A stretch of 15,075 bases of DNA, taken from NCBI GenBank assembly GCA_002505405.1, contig DAVD01000013.1:1-15075 (forward strand), written 5' to 3'. How positions within the stretch are numbered: position 1 is the stretch's first letter; each line of letters starts with the position of its first letter. Positions 1-6,417 of the stretch are shown piece after piece. The notes below the pieces were generated by a model. That model had not been told where the DNA came from. It saw only the letters and a program-made list of their open reading frames with translations, and made no database searches. A program made the position numbers and the translations under genes. The stretch comes from Candidatus Poseidonia alphae. GTDB lineage: Archaea > Thermoplasmatota > Poseidoniia > Poseidoniales > Poseidoniaceae.

Positions 1-103
1 TGTCCTTGACCCTGTCCTTGACCTTGTCCTTGACCTTGTCCTTGACCTTGACCTTGTCCTTGACCTTGTCCTTGACCCTGTCCTTGACCTTGTCCTTGAC
101 CTT
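1..103. repeat. Hexamer/dodecamer tandem repeat coding for (Gly-Gln)n
   Basis: About seventeen consecutive 6-nt units (tgtcct/tgacct/tgaccc, mostly alternating to give a 12-nt period) fill the first 103 bases. They are read on the minus strand as GGT-CAA and GGA-CAA/CAG, that is Gly-Gln. The tract begins after a Gly-Glu-rich linker and continues beyond the left edge. Every unit is a multiple of three, so gain or loss of units would alter protein length without breaking the frame. Confidence 0.9.
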
Positions 104-623
104 CGCCTTCTCCTTGACCACCAGCTTCGGATTCGCCACCGCCTTCGGTACCGCCGTTACCTGAGCCTGCTCCTGACTCGGTAAAGTCAGGATCGTAAGC
201 ATCAGGAATACCGTCACCATCAGAGTCGGAGTATTCACCGTCGTTGGGGTCATTCGGGAATTGGTCGGTTGCATCGGACTTGCCGTCACCGTCAGTGTCG
301 GAATTGTTAGGGTTGGTACCCTTTGCATACTCTTGGGAGTTGGTCAAGCCATCTCCATCAGGGTCTGCGTTTCCGTCACCGCCGTTTGTGGGGTTCAATC
401 CGTTAGCAACCTCCCAACCATCGGGGAGACCGTCGCCATCGCTGTCTGCATTGTTCATATTGGTGCCTTGTGTTTGCTCCTCTGCATTCGTCAAACCATC
501 GCCATCCCAGTCGGCGCCGCCGTCTGAGGGGTTTAGGGGATCTGAACCGTCGCCTGAAACTGCTGAAACAGCAGATAGGGCAAGGAACAAAGATATTAGC
601 ACGCTCATCATTTTCGTTTTCAT
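1..623 (-). CDS. Secreted protein with calcium-binding DxDGDG repeats and Gly-Gln tandem repeat (partial, C-terminus outside window)
   Basis: Reading on the minus strand from the ATG at 623, the frame is open to the window edge (207 full codons), so the protein is incomplete. It starts with a signal peptide: MKTKMM, then a hydrophobic stretch ending near residue 24 (AVSAVSG). Then come about four acidic loops of the type DWDGDGLTNAEE, DSDGDGLPDGWE, DPDGDGLTNSQE, DTDGDGKSDATD and DSDGDGIPDAYD. These match thrombospondin type 3 / EF-hand-like calcium-binding repeats. A Gly/Ser/Glu-rich linker follows, and then a run of Gly-Gln dipeptides that continues past position 1. The sequence supports an exported, calcium-binding, probably surface-attached protein; partner and function are unknown. 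A GGAAAG stretch about 8 nt before the ATG is a weak ribosome-binding site. The structured block at 651-980 lies directly upstream and could be its leader. Signal peptide and repeats are seen directly; the surface role is inferred. Confidence 0.85.
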   Translation of the reverse strand, partial: MKTKMMSVLISLFLALSAVSAVSGDGSDPLNPSDGGADWDGDGLTNAEEQTQGTNMNNADSDGDGLPDGWEVANGLNPTNGGDGNADPDGDGLTNSQEYAKGTNPNNSDTDGDGKSDATDQFPNDPNDGEYSDSDGDGIPDAYDPDFTESGAGSGNGGTEGGGESEAGGQGEGEGQGQGQGQGQGQGQGQGQGQGQGQGQGQGQGQG

Positions 624-650
624 GTTTTTCACTTTCCTTTTATTTTGGTT

Positions 651-727
651 GTTTTTACACAGAGAACCCGCTGTTCTCTCTATCCAAATCGAAAGCGCAC
701 GTTGTGGGCAAGTCGATTTGGGATGTG
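651..727. repeat. Structured repeat element, copy A (two stem-loops)
   Basis: Stem 1 is AGAGAAC (661-667) with GTTCTCT (673-679) around a 5-nt loop CCGCT. Stem 2 is CCAAATCGA (684-692) with TCGATTTGG (713-721), perfect over 9 bp. It encloses a smaller stem GCGCAC/GTGGGC (695-700/704-709, one mismatch). The element is flanked by GTTTTTACAC (651-660) on one side and TTGGGATGT (718-726) on the other. The same arrangement recurs as copy B at 875-961. Strandedness is unknown; the neighbouring genes on both sides run on the minus strand, so a transcript in that direction is the simplest guess. Confidence 0.65.
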
Positions 728-766
728 CACGATGCTACGCACTGGTTGGATAAAGTCTCCAAGAAA

Positions 767-845
767 AATGTAAGGGTAGAAACTTGCACTGGCTCGCAGG
801 CAAGCGAAAACCGAACATCGGTTTTCTGTGTGGTTCCCTTACATT
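767..845. other. Multi-branched inverted-repeat structure (possible structured RNA)
   Basis: A perfect 10-bp closing stem, AATGTAAGGG (767-776) with CCCTTACATT (836-845), encloses two further stems. One is CTTGC (783-787) with GCAAG (800-804). The other is a perfect 9-bp hairpin, GAAAACCGA (806-814) with TCGGTTTTC (818-826), on a 3-nt loop ACA. The geometry is that of a three-way junction. It sits between the two copies of the repeat element. Its pairing is seen directly; that it acts as RNA is inferred. Confidence 0.5.
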
Positions 846-874
846 GTTGCTTGTTCAATTCCTCCGTATTCATC

Positions 875-961
875 GTTTTTCACGGGCAGTTCATAGGGAA
901 CCCAGTGTTCCCTCTAATCCATAGAACAGCCCAACCCTATATGAAAGGCGCGTTGGGATGT
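875..961. repeat. Structured repeat element, copy B (two stem-loops)
   Basis: Stem 1 is AGGGAAC (895-901) with GTTCCCT (907-913) around loop CCAGT. Stem 2 is CCCAAC (930-935) with GTTGGG (952-957). The stem-1 region aligns with copy A over about 26 nt with four substitutions and one indel. Two of those substitutions form a compensatory pair (A-T in copy A, G-C in copy B) and the other two lie in the loop. The flank TTGGGATGT (953-961) is identical to 718-726, and GTTTTTCAC (875-883) parallels GTTTTTACAC in copy A. Confidence 0.65.
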
Positions 962-963
962 AT

Positions 964-980
964 CCCCCAAGTCCTGGGGG
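964..980 (-). terminator. Candidate hairpin just downstream of the 983-1795 gene
   Basis: CCCCCA (964-969) pairs with TGGGGG (975-980) around a 5-nt loop, starting 2 nt after the TAA stop of the minus-strand gene. The stem is strong, but no T-run follows it, so it could be a terminator, a 3'-end stabiliser or one more member of the hairpin cluster. Confidence 0.3.
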
Positions 981-982
981 AA

Positions 983-1795
983 TTAATAATTTGAAGGCAT
1001 CTCGGGAGCAGAGGGTAAAAGCAGTGATGCTTGGTGGTGAAGGACATAACGTAGAACCGTTTCTGCAAGATCTACATCGGAAAACGAGTGAAGACGTTCT
1101 CCCCCATGGCCCGTTGCAGGGGCGAACAGTTTGATTCCATAGGGGTTTGCAAGTCGAGAAAGAGCTATTTTTGCTGCACGAACCGTGTTTGAGCCCTTGA
1201 CGCCTTCTTCTGAAAGGCCCATTCCAAGCGAGTGAATCAGTTTACCCTGGCGGACCCCACCTCCGCCAGCCATGGCAAGAAGACCCAAGATGATGAACTG
1301 GTCTCGAGTTGAAGCATCCCATCGATGTGGATCGCCATAGAAACGTTCAGATAAGACTCCGAGGAAGTCTTGTTGGGCTTTGCTAAGGGTTTCTGGATTC
1401 AAAGGAAGGATGTCGCTTTGGTCAGCATAAGCTGGTTCATTAGGCAAAATTTCATTGAATGGAGTCCATTGGTAATCTCCTAAAATCCAATTGTTGAATT
1501 TTTTAGACAACAGTGGGTCGGCGCCCCTCCAACTCCATATGCTTCGTTGGAGCATTTCGGGGGCAATCGAGTCGAACACTTCGGGGGCCTCTTCGGAAAG
1601 TGTCCGAAACGCATCCAATAATTTTTCGAAGTAAAGCTGTTTATCCGCATTTCTTCTGTATTTATTGCTCAGATAATACTCGAAATCGGATTCTGGAATC
1701 TCGGCGCCTTGGGATGAACGAGAACCTTTCATGTTATTGAGGGGGGTGCTCGTTGCTTTTCTTTGTTTTGTCAATGTGTTTTGCTTAAATTTCAT
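983..1795 (-). CDS. Hypothetical protein (270 aa), possibly DNA-binding
   Basis: I do not recognise a family. The 270-residue product has a basic, Ser/Thr/Asn-rich N-terminal tail (residues 1-30, many Lys and Arg) with no signal peptide or membrane segment, so it is probably cytoplasmic. A helical middle region follows, and then a C-terminal part (about 165-250) with a helix-rich stretch and the segment SNTVRAAKIALSRL, followed by a short strand-rich GHGGERL stretch. That layout is loosely reminiscent of a winged-helix recognition region, but this is a weak impression. The start at ATG 1795 has AGAGGGAC 5 nt upstream; an internal ATG at residue 22 is possible. The gene stands alone, with 129 nt before it and the hairpin cluster after it. 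A small inverted repeat ATCGT-GGA-ACGAT (1869-1881) lies in its upstream region. Confidence 0.75.
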   Translation of the reverse strand: MKFKQNTLTKQRKATSTPLNNMKGSRSSQGAEIPESDFEYYLSNKYRRNADKQLYFEKLLDAFRTLSEEAPEVFDSIAPEMLQRSIWSWRGADPLLSKKFNNWILGDYQWTPFNEILPNEPAYADQSDILPLNPETLSKAQQDFLGVLSERFYGDPHRWDASTRDQFIILGLLAMAGGGGVRQGKLIHSLGMGLSEEGVKGSNTVRAAKIALSRLANPYGIKLFAPATGHGGERLHSFSDVDLAETVLRYVLHHQASLLLPSAPEMPSNY

Positions 1796-1924
1796 TTTTG
1801 TCCCTCTTTTCGGGGCAAATTCGTTTTTATTTTACGCTTTCACTCGTTTTTGTTTTATTAATGAGCCAATCGTGGAACGATGCCTGTTAATGATTAAGTT
1901 AAGTAAGCATATATGAACTCTCAA

Positions 1925-2455
1925 TCATGAAAATTTCTTACTCATAGAGTAATGTGGCCCGATTCCTGTGATTTCATATGGCTCGTCGATAATCACCCAC
2001 CCTTGTGATTTGTAAAACGGCACGGCATGAGCCCTAGCTTGCAAAAAACCGGTTTTTGAGCCGAAATCCTCAGCCATAATGCGTTCAAGTTCCGCCAACA
2101 CTTGAGCTGCGAAACCGTTGCGCTGATGCTGTGGGAGCGTTCCCATTTGTCGTATCTGAAACGCAGGACGTTCTGCAGACGAGGTCGCCAGTGGCCCAAA
2201 GGCGGGGATTGTTGGCGCATTCGGACCTTTATGATCTGCGCCCGAGCCGTCTGAAGAAGGTGGGATGATATGGGCGCGTCCCACGCTGAGGACTCGCTCT
2301 TCGAATTCAATCCAAGCGTGAACTGCTTCTCCATCATCGCTCAAGCGTTCACTCCCAAGAGGCATGCCCAGTGGCTCACGCAAAACCGCATAGCGGGTTG
2401 CGAAATAAGATTCCTCTGGCGACCCTACTCGGTGGTTCAATCCTTCATGGGGCAT
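1925..2455 (-). CDS. GNAT-family N-acetyltransferase
   Basis: A 176-residue protein with the GNAT fold, expected to transfer an acetyl group from acetyl-CoA to an amine; the substrate cannot be read from sequence. The N-terminal part has RYAVLREPLGMPLGSE (21-36), typical of small GNATs. Residues 100-123 carry the acetyl-CoA loop (MGTLPQHQRNGFA, with the RxxGxA core). The C-terminal half has QARAHAVPFYKSQGW (139-153) and ends with GIGPHYSMSK, also family-typical. An insertion of about 35 residues rich in Pro, Gly and Ser (64-98) separates the central strands. A longer GTG start at 2464 abuts the upstream stop, but ATG 2455 has AGGTG 7 nt before it and is preferred. It follows the membrane-protein gene by 9 nt, so the two are probably co-transcribed. 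Confidence 0.85.
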   Translation of the reverse strand: MPHEGLNHRVGSPEESYFATRYAVLREPLGMPLGSERLSDDGEAVHAWIEFEERVLSVGRAHIIPPSSDGSGADHKGPNAPTIPAFGPLATSSAERPAFQIRQMGTLPQHQRNGFAAQVLAELERIMAEDFGSKTGFLQARAHAVPFYKSQGWVIIDEPYEITGIGPHYSMSKKFS

Positions 2456-2464
2456 TGAAAGCAC

Positions 2465-3367
2465 CTAGAATCCGAAGGAGATTAACAGCAAGAAGAACAA
2501 AAGCGGGAAGAATATTATTGCGCCGGGAATCGCACTGAGCAGACCAATTCCAAGGGCTTTGTTTCCTCTGACAAAGGCTGCAACTACACTGCCGATGTAG
2601 ATGAACGGCAGCAAGCAGAACACCGCTTCTCCGTAATCTTGTTCATTTTGCCAGTACTTTTCCTCGCCCTCATGGTCGTGAATTTGAACCTCTACCGTGA
2701 GCCTTTCAACGTTAGATTGCGAAGGCTTGAACCACAATGTTTGATTTTGTAGCGTATAATTGCCGATGATGGCCGAATCATAATAGCCCGATGATTCGTT
2801 GAAATATTCTTCTCCGATGCTCATATCTCCCGGCATCCCGTTGTAATCCCAAACAGATTGGATGCCGAGGCGCCCATCACTCTCATTTAGGCAACAACCG
2901 TAAATCCAATCAAGGTTTTCTCCGGAGGAAACCGAAATAGATTTGACAAACCAGCCGTCCTCATTAGGAGTCATTGAATAGGTCTGAAAATCTATAAATT
3001 GATCATAATCATTACTCTCTTCAATTAAGGCGACCAAGAATACCGAGGCAACAAGCACCCCCCAGGGGACGATGAATCCCAAAAAGAATTGGCCCCATCT
3101 GAAACCTACATTTTGGGGCTGGATTTGAGCAAACTGTTGGCCGCCATGAGTAAAGGCGTTGACTTGTCCAGAGAGTTGCGGCGCCCCTAGAGAGGATTGT
3201 GTCGCTCCAATTTGCGATGTCGGCTCTGATGCTGGTTGAGCAGCAACTTGACCCATCACTATTCCCGAAGGCGGGGGTTGTTGCAATGCGCTCTCCGAAG
3301 GTTCGTGCTCGATGTCAAAAAATGGTTTTTCTTTTGGAGTAGCTGGGGCCCCATCTTCATCGTTCAT
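2465..3367 (-). CDS. Three-pass membrane protein with extracellular domain, function unknown
   Basis: Residues 1-90 form a Pro/Gln/Gly-rich, probably disordered cytoplasmic tail. A first membrane segment spans about 92-116 (FFLGFIVPWGVLVASVFLVAL). Residues 118-245 form an acidic, Asn- and Tyr-rich domain with a Cys pair (CC at 158-159). Two more hydrophobic segments follow at about 247-266 and 271-297, separated by a short RGNK loop. The loop sits where the positive-inside rule places the cytoplasm, which agrees with the 118-245 domain being outside. I do not recognise a family; the layout resembles lineage-specific archaeal membrane proteins of unknown role. No ribosome-binding site precedes the ATG, but a TTTAAG box lies about 25 nt upstream, consistent with a leaderless transcript. 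The GNAT gene follows after 9 nt. Confidence 0.8.
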   Translation of the reverse strand: MNDEDGAPATPKEKPFFDIEHEPSESALQQPPPSGIVMGQVAAQPASEPTSQIGATQSSLGAPQLSGQVNAFTHGGQQFAQIQPQNVGFRWGQFFLGFIVPWGVLVASVFLVALIEESNDYDQFIDFQTYSMTPNEDGWFVKSISVSSGENLDWIYGCCLNESDGRLGIQSVWDYNGMPGDMSIGEEYFNESSGYYDSAIIGNYTLQNQTLWFKPSQSNVERLTVEVQIHDHEGEEKYWQNEQDYGEAVFCLLPFIYIGSVVAAFVRGNKALGIGLLSAIPGAIIFFPLLFFLLLISFGF

Positions 3368-3390
3368 GTTCTTTGGACGGGAATTAAGGG

Positions 3391-3396
3391 CTTAAA
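3391..3396 (-). promoter_or_regulatory. TATA-like box for the membrane-protein/GNAT unit
   Basis: TTTAAG on the minus strand lies 24-29 nt upstream of the ATG at 3367, where an archaeal TATA box would sit for a leaderless mRNA. It is a short motif judged on position alone. Confidence 0.35.
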
Positions 3397-3462
3397 CAAA
3401 TCTCCTGCGGCGCCCTAGGTGAATTCTAAATCGAATTGAAACAAAGGAGCGAAGACGCGTTG

Positions 3463-3469
3463 AAATAGG
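3463..3469 (+). promoter_or_regulatory. TATA-like box for tRNA-Cys
   Basis: AAATAGG ends 22 nt before the first base of the tRNA. The same heptamer lies at the equivalent place before the Lrp/AsnC gene (13843-13849). Confidence 0.4.
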
Positions 3470-3491
3470 ACCTCTCGCTGGCGTGTTTAAA

Positions 3492-3565
3492 GCACGGGTG
3501 TCGGAGCGGTTACGTCGGGGATTGCAAATCCTCTTACCTGGGTTCAAATCCCAGCCTGTGCTCCA
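3492..3565 (+). tRNA. tRNA-Cys (anticodon GCA), CCA encoded
   Basis: The acceptor stem GCACGGG (3492-3498) pairs with CCTGTGC (3555-3561), with one G-T wobble. U8 is T3499. The anticodon stem GGGGA/TCCTC (3517-3521/3529-3533) carries the loop TTGCAAA, placing anticodon GCA at 3524-3526. The T arm CTGGG-TTCAAAT-CCCAG (3538-3554) is canonical. The discriminator is T3562, as in known tRNA-Cys, followed by genomically encoded CCA (3563-3565). The D loop AGCGGTTA is typical. The D stem is weak: C11-G24 and G12-C23 pair, but positions 10 and 25 are T and T. No intron is seen. It decodes UGC/UGU. Confidence 0.95.
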
Positions 3566-3657
3566 AAATCAATCAAAACGCAATTTTATCATGCGAGAGT
3601 TGAAAGCCAAACGGGCAACCCGAAGCAACACAGACCGGCCAACGGGAGGACGCGTAC

Positions 3658-4797
3658 ATGCCTGAACTCAATCCGAAATTGGACCTGGTCGGCTCGGGTT
3701 TTGCTGCATTTCTTGCGCCGCCCGGCCCTGAAGTTGTTCGTTTTACGGTTGGCCAACCGGATTTTGACACCCCGCTGCCTGTCGTCGATGCTGCTAAGGC
3801 CGCTCTGGACAGAGGAGAAACCACCTACACTCGCCCCCAAGGAAGCGAAACATTGTGCCTAGCTGTTGCTGAACATCTAAAACAATTCAACATCCACACA
3901 GATGCCAATGATGTTGTGATCACTCCTGGTTGCAAACAAGCCCTGCTCTATGGGATGATGGCGACCGTTGAAGCGGGAGACGAGGTGCTTCTCCTTTCTC
4001 CAGCATGGCCGTCGTATGACGGAATGATCCGCCTCATCGGAGGAATCCCCGTTCATGTACCCGTGAAACGTGAAGACTACCACCCCGACCTTGATGTGCT
4101 TCGGGCGCACATCACTCCGAAGACCAAAGCTATCATTCTCAACTCGCCGAACAACCCCACGGGTGCAGTTTACACGCGTGAAGAAACCAAAGCCATTGTT
4201 CAGATGGCGGTAGAGCATGATTTATGGATTCTTGACGACATGATTTACTCAACGCTGGTTTGGAACGAGGGAGGGTACACCTCACCTTGTGAGTTTGAAG
4301 GTGGTTCTGAACGAACCGTCACCATCGGGGGATGGTCAAAGGGATGGGCCATGACGGGATGGCGTCTTGGATGGATTACTGCATCGCCTCAAGTTATGGA
4401 CGGCGTGAAGAAAATTAATGTCAGTTCTGCAACTCACGTTGCCACATTCCTCATGCCTGCGGCGGAAACCGCCTTAGGGCTCACGCGAGAACTTGAGGTG
4501 ATGAATGAGTCATTCCGTAATCGTAGAACGGTTGCACATGAAGCGTTCTCATCACTCCCAGGTGTTGTTGTACCGGAGCCAGAAGGAGCATTTTACATCC
4601 TTTGCGACATCACAGGAACGGGCATGACTGACATTGAATTTGCTACCCTTGCACTGGAAGAGGCGCAAGTACAGGTTATTCCGGGCTCACTCATGAAAGG
4701 TGGGGAAGGACTCATCCGCGTGAGTTACGCTACGTCCCTGGAGAACATTCATGAGGGAGTTAAAAGGCTGAAAGAGTGGCTTGAGAACAGAACCTGA
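3658..4797 (+). CDS. Pyridoxal-phosphate aminotransferase, class I/II (aspartate-aminotransferase-like)
   Basis: A 379-residue cytoplasmic fold-type I PLP enzyme, of usual family length, expected to move an amino group between an amino acid and a 2-oxo acid. N-terminal VGQPDFDTP (31-39) and YTRPQGSETL (57-66) are family signatures. SPNNPTG (163-169) holds the PLP-contacting Asn. DDMIY (193-197) corresponds to the usual DEIY, supplying Asp and Tyr. SKGWAMTGWRLGW (227-239) supplies the Schiff-base Lys228 and the phosphate-binding Arg236. RVSYATS (354-360) has the Arg that binds the substrate carboxylate. The substrate is not decided by these motifs; aspartate, alanine or aromatic amino acids are all possible. 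ATG 3658 is preceded by GGGAGGACG at good spacing. It follows tRNA-Cys by 92 nt and converges on the Rieske gene with 10 nt between stops. Confidence 0.95.
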   Translation: MPELNPKLDLVGSGFAAFLAPPGPEVVRFTVGQPDFDTPLPVVDAAKAALDRGETTYTRPQGSETLCLAVAEHLKQFNIHTDANDVVITPGCKQALLYGMMATVEAGDEVLLLSPAWPSYDGMIRLIGGIPVHVPVKREDYHPDLDVLRAHITPKTKAIILNSPNNPTGAVYTREETKAIVQMAVEHDLWILDDMIYSTLVWNEGGYTSPCEFEGGSERTVTIGGWSKGWAMTGWRLGWITASPQVMDGVKKINVSSATHVATFLMPAAETALGLTRELEVMNESFRNRRTVAHEAFSSLPGVVVPEPEGAFYILCDITGTGMTDIEFATLALEEAQVQVIPGSLMKGGEGLIRVSYATSLENIHEGVKRLKEWLENRT

Positions 4798-4807
4798 CTC
4801 GTGGCGT

Positions 4808-5167
4808 TCATACCAAATCAACTTGGACGTATCCGTCAAGTTCACGAACGGGATAAATCTTCAGTTCCTTCTGTTTGGAGAGTTTTCCAATGAGTCGCCC
4901 GTATGATGGGACAAGAGGGAACGGTGCCCATTCCTCTATGGCTCCGTCTTCGAGGCGATGCGTGGTTTGATGGAGAGGGCAACGAATACACCCGTCCTTA
5001 ATTTTGCCTCCGTAAGCCAGCGGCCAGCGCATGTGTCGGCACAATGCTTCTGTCGCATGAAGGCCTTCGGGTTGCCTCGTGACCATGAGCAATTTTCCTT
5101 TTACGGTCAACATTTTTTTCTTACCTTCTTTCAGTCGTTTTGATTTTATCGCATTATGCCATGTCAT
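4808..5167 (-). CDS. Small Rieske [2Fe-2S] domain protein
   Basis: A 119-residue soluble protein holding the Rieske cluster motif CxH-x17-CxxH: Cys43 and His45 in CRHMRWPL, Cys63 and His66 in CPLH. The two Cys and two His would bind a [2Fe-2S] cluster for electron transfer. It has no transmembrane anchor and no oxygenase catalytic domain, so it resembles a free-standing Rieske ferredoxin. The residue after the second His is Gln, where Gly is more usual. The C-terminal ELKIYPVRELDGYVQV is the family's usual closing strand. The frame could extend upstream to 5284, inside the preceding gene. ATG 5167 is preferred because it lies 4 nt after that gene's stop and is preceded by GGTGAT. It is the last gene of the SDR/FAD/Rieske operon. 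Confidence 0.88.
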   Translation of the reverse strand: MTWHNAIKSKRLKEGKKKMLTVKGKLLMVTRQPEGLHATEALCRHMRWPLAYGGKIKDGCIRCPLHQTTHRLEDGAIEEWAPFPLVPSYGRLIGKLSKQKELKIYPVRELDGYVQVDLV

Positions 5168-5171
5168 GTTA

Positions 5172-6413
5172 TCACCATCTTGGTAAAGGGATTTCAAATC
5201 GTTCAAGGAGGCGTTCTGCGCTAGCAAGCGCACCCTGAACCGAGGGATGAGCCCGGTGGTCTCCGATGAGGAAGACACCGTCAATTTCTACATCTGGAAG
5301 AAAGCGTGCATGGTGATTTGGATCCATATGGGGGAGGGCGTGACGCACGGTTGTTGTCAAAACATGATCCCATGATTGGACTTCTTGACCGAACCAAGAC
5401 TTGAGTTCATGTTGAATCTCGTCGACCGAAGGATTGGTGGCGTCTTCGCCTACCAGTGTGGCCGTCACCAAATGTCGGCCCGTTGAGGACGGATGGAGGT
5501 TGGTTGGGATGTGGACGTGCAGAACCTTGCAACCTTGTTCGCCCCATCGTTCATTGAGCAGCAATCGCGCCTGTCGAAACGGCGGAGAGGGTGTTGAAAA
5601 CACGAGGGTGCTGGTAAGCCGTTCTACGGTTTGATGTTCGGTTGAATACCCTGGGAGGAGTTCGGCAGCAACATGCTGAGGCGTAGCGAGAATAACACGG
5701 TCGAATTCAGTACCTTCGCCGTTAGCCAAAACGGCGTGTTGGGATACTGACTCCACTTTCATATTGAGGAGAAGTGTCGCTGTACCGAGCCGTTGTGCAA
5801 GCTGTAGAGGTACAGCAGCAATACCTTCCTTGGGAACGACCATCGTCCCGTGAGCCATCGCGCCCCATGTGAAATCTGCAAATGAGAATCGTTCAGAAAG
5901 CGTGGGGTCAAGTGTGATTCCAGCAAAGAGCGGTTTGAGTACCCGCTGAGTAGAGGGGCGGAATCGGCGCTGTTGTAAACCGGTTGAAATGTTTGGTGCT
6001 ATGCGGTCCATTGAACGTTCGAGATCTTTTGAAGACGTTTGCATCCTCCATCTGAAAAACCGCAGCCCGTCACGAATCCCCACTGCTTTCAACGTTGGCA
6101 ACAGGTACCGAGGAGCCTTTAGCGCATCACCCATGATGCGCTTTCTACCCGATCGTGGGTCGATGGATACCGTGCACGGGTCCATTGGTTTAGCGTCTAA
6201 TTTGTCAAGTTCAATCCATCGTTTCACCGTTGGATACGCCGTGTGAAGAACGTGAAATCCAACGTCGACGGGGTAATCCCCGCAAACAACGGTACTCATT
6301 CGCCCTCCAACGCTACCTGCTGCTTCGTAAACGGTAACATCGTGGCCAGCTTTCTCAAGGCCAACAGCAACAGCGAGTCCTGCAATTCCTGCACCGACCA
6401 CTGCTACCCTCAT
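5172..6413 (-). CDS. FAD-dependent amine-oxidase-fold oxidoreductase
   Basis: A 413-residue flavoprotein. The first 40 residues hold the FAD-binding Rossmann motif GAGIAG (7-12), an acidic strand end at Glu30 and GGRM (36-39). This pattern is shared by amine oxidases, protoporphyrinogen oxidases and carotenoid desaturases. The C-terminal GDHRAHPSVQGALASAERL is the second FAD-contacting segment of the same superfamily. No signal peptide is present, so it is probably cytoplasmic or peripherally membrane-bound. The substrate is not evident; desaturation or oxidation of a lipid, terpenoid or amine are all possible. A start at 6446 would overlap the SDR gene, whereas ATG 6413 lies 4 nt after the SDR stop and begins directly at the FAD motif. 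The Rieske gene follows after 4 nt, suggesting an electron-transfer partnership. Confidence 0.88.
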   Translation of the reverse strand: MRVAVVGAGIAGLAVAVGLEKAGHDVTVYEAAGSVGGRMSTVVCGDYPVDVGFHVLHTAYPTVKRWIELDKLDAKPMDPCTVSIDPRSGRKRIMGDALKAPRYLLPTLKAVGIRDGLRFFRWRMQTSSKDLERSMDRIAPNISTGLQQRRFRPSTQRVLKPLFAGITLDPTLSERFSFADFTWGAMAHGTMVVPKEGIAAVPLQLAQRLGTATLLLNMKVESVSQHAVLANGEGTEFDRVILATPQHVAAELLPGYSTEHQTVERLTSTLVFSTPSPPFRQARLLLNERWGEQGCKVLHVHIPTNLHPSSTGRHLVTATLVGEDATNPSVDEIQHELKSWFGQEVQSWDHVLTTTVRHALPHMDPNHHARFLPDVEIDGVFLIGDHRAHPSVQGALASAERLLERFEIPLPRW

Positions 6414-6417
6414 CCCT

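Noticed and set aside
1..103. CRISPR-like array
   Set aside because: The repeat is a 6/12-nt tandem with no spacers and codes for Gly-Gln in frame with a signal peptide-bearing protein.
655..873. 72-residue Cys-containing frame on the minus strand between the two repeat copies
   Set aside because: It has no ribosome-binding site, no recognisable domain, and contains the whole branched inverted-repeat structure, which explains the sequence better. Its start region does resemble that of the 1-623 gene, so it is discussed as a finding.
929..958. Integron attC-like site (GCCCAAC...GTTGGG)
   Set aside because: It is only about 30 nt long, lacks the inner box pair and the full GTTRRRY at the far end, and no integrase is nearby.
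470..994. 174-residue frame on the plus strand
   Set aside because: It overlaps the 1-623 gene antisense and then runs through the hairpin cluster; the product is basic and low-complexity at the start with no domain.
5168..5284. N-terminal extension of the Rieske protein
   Set aside because: It lies inside the FAD oxidoreductase gene and has no Rieske similarity; ATG 5167 has a ribosome-binding site and a 4-nt gap to the upstream stop.
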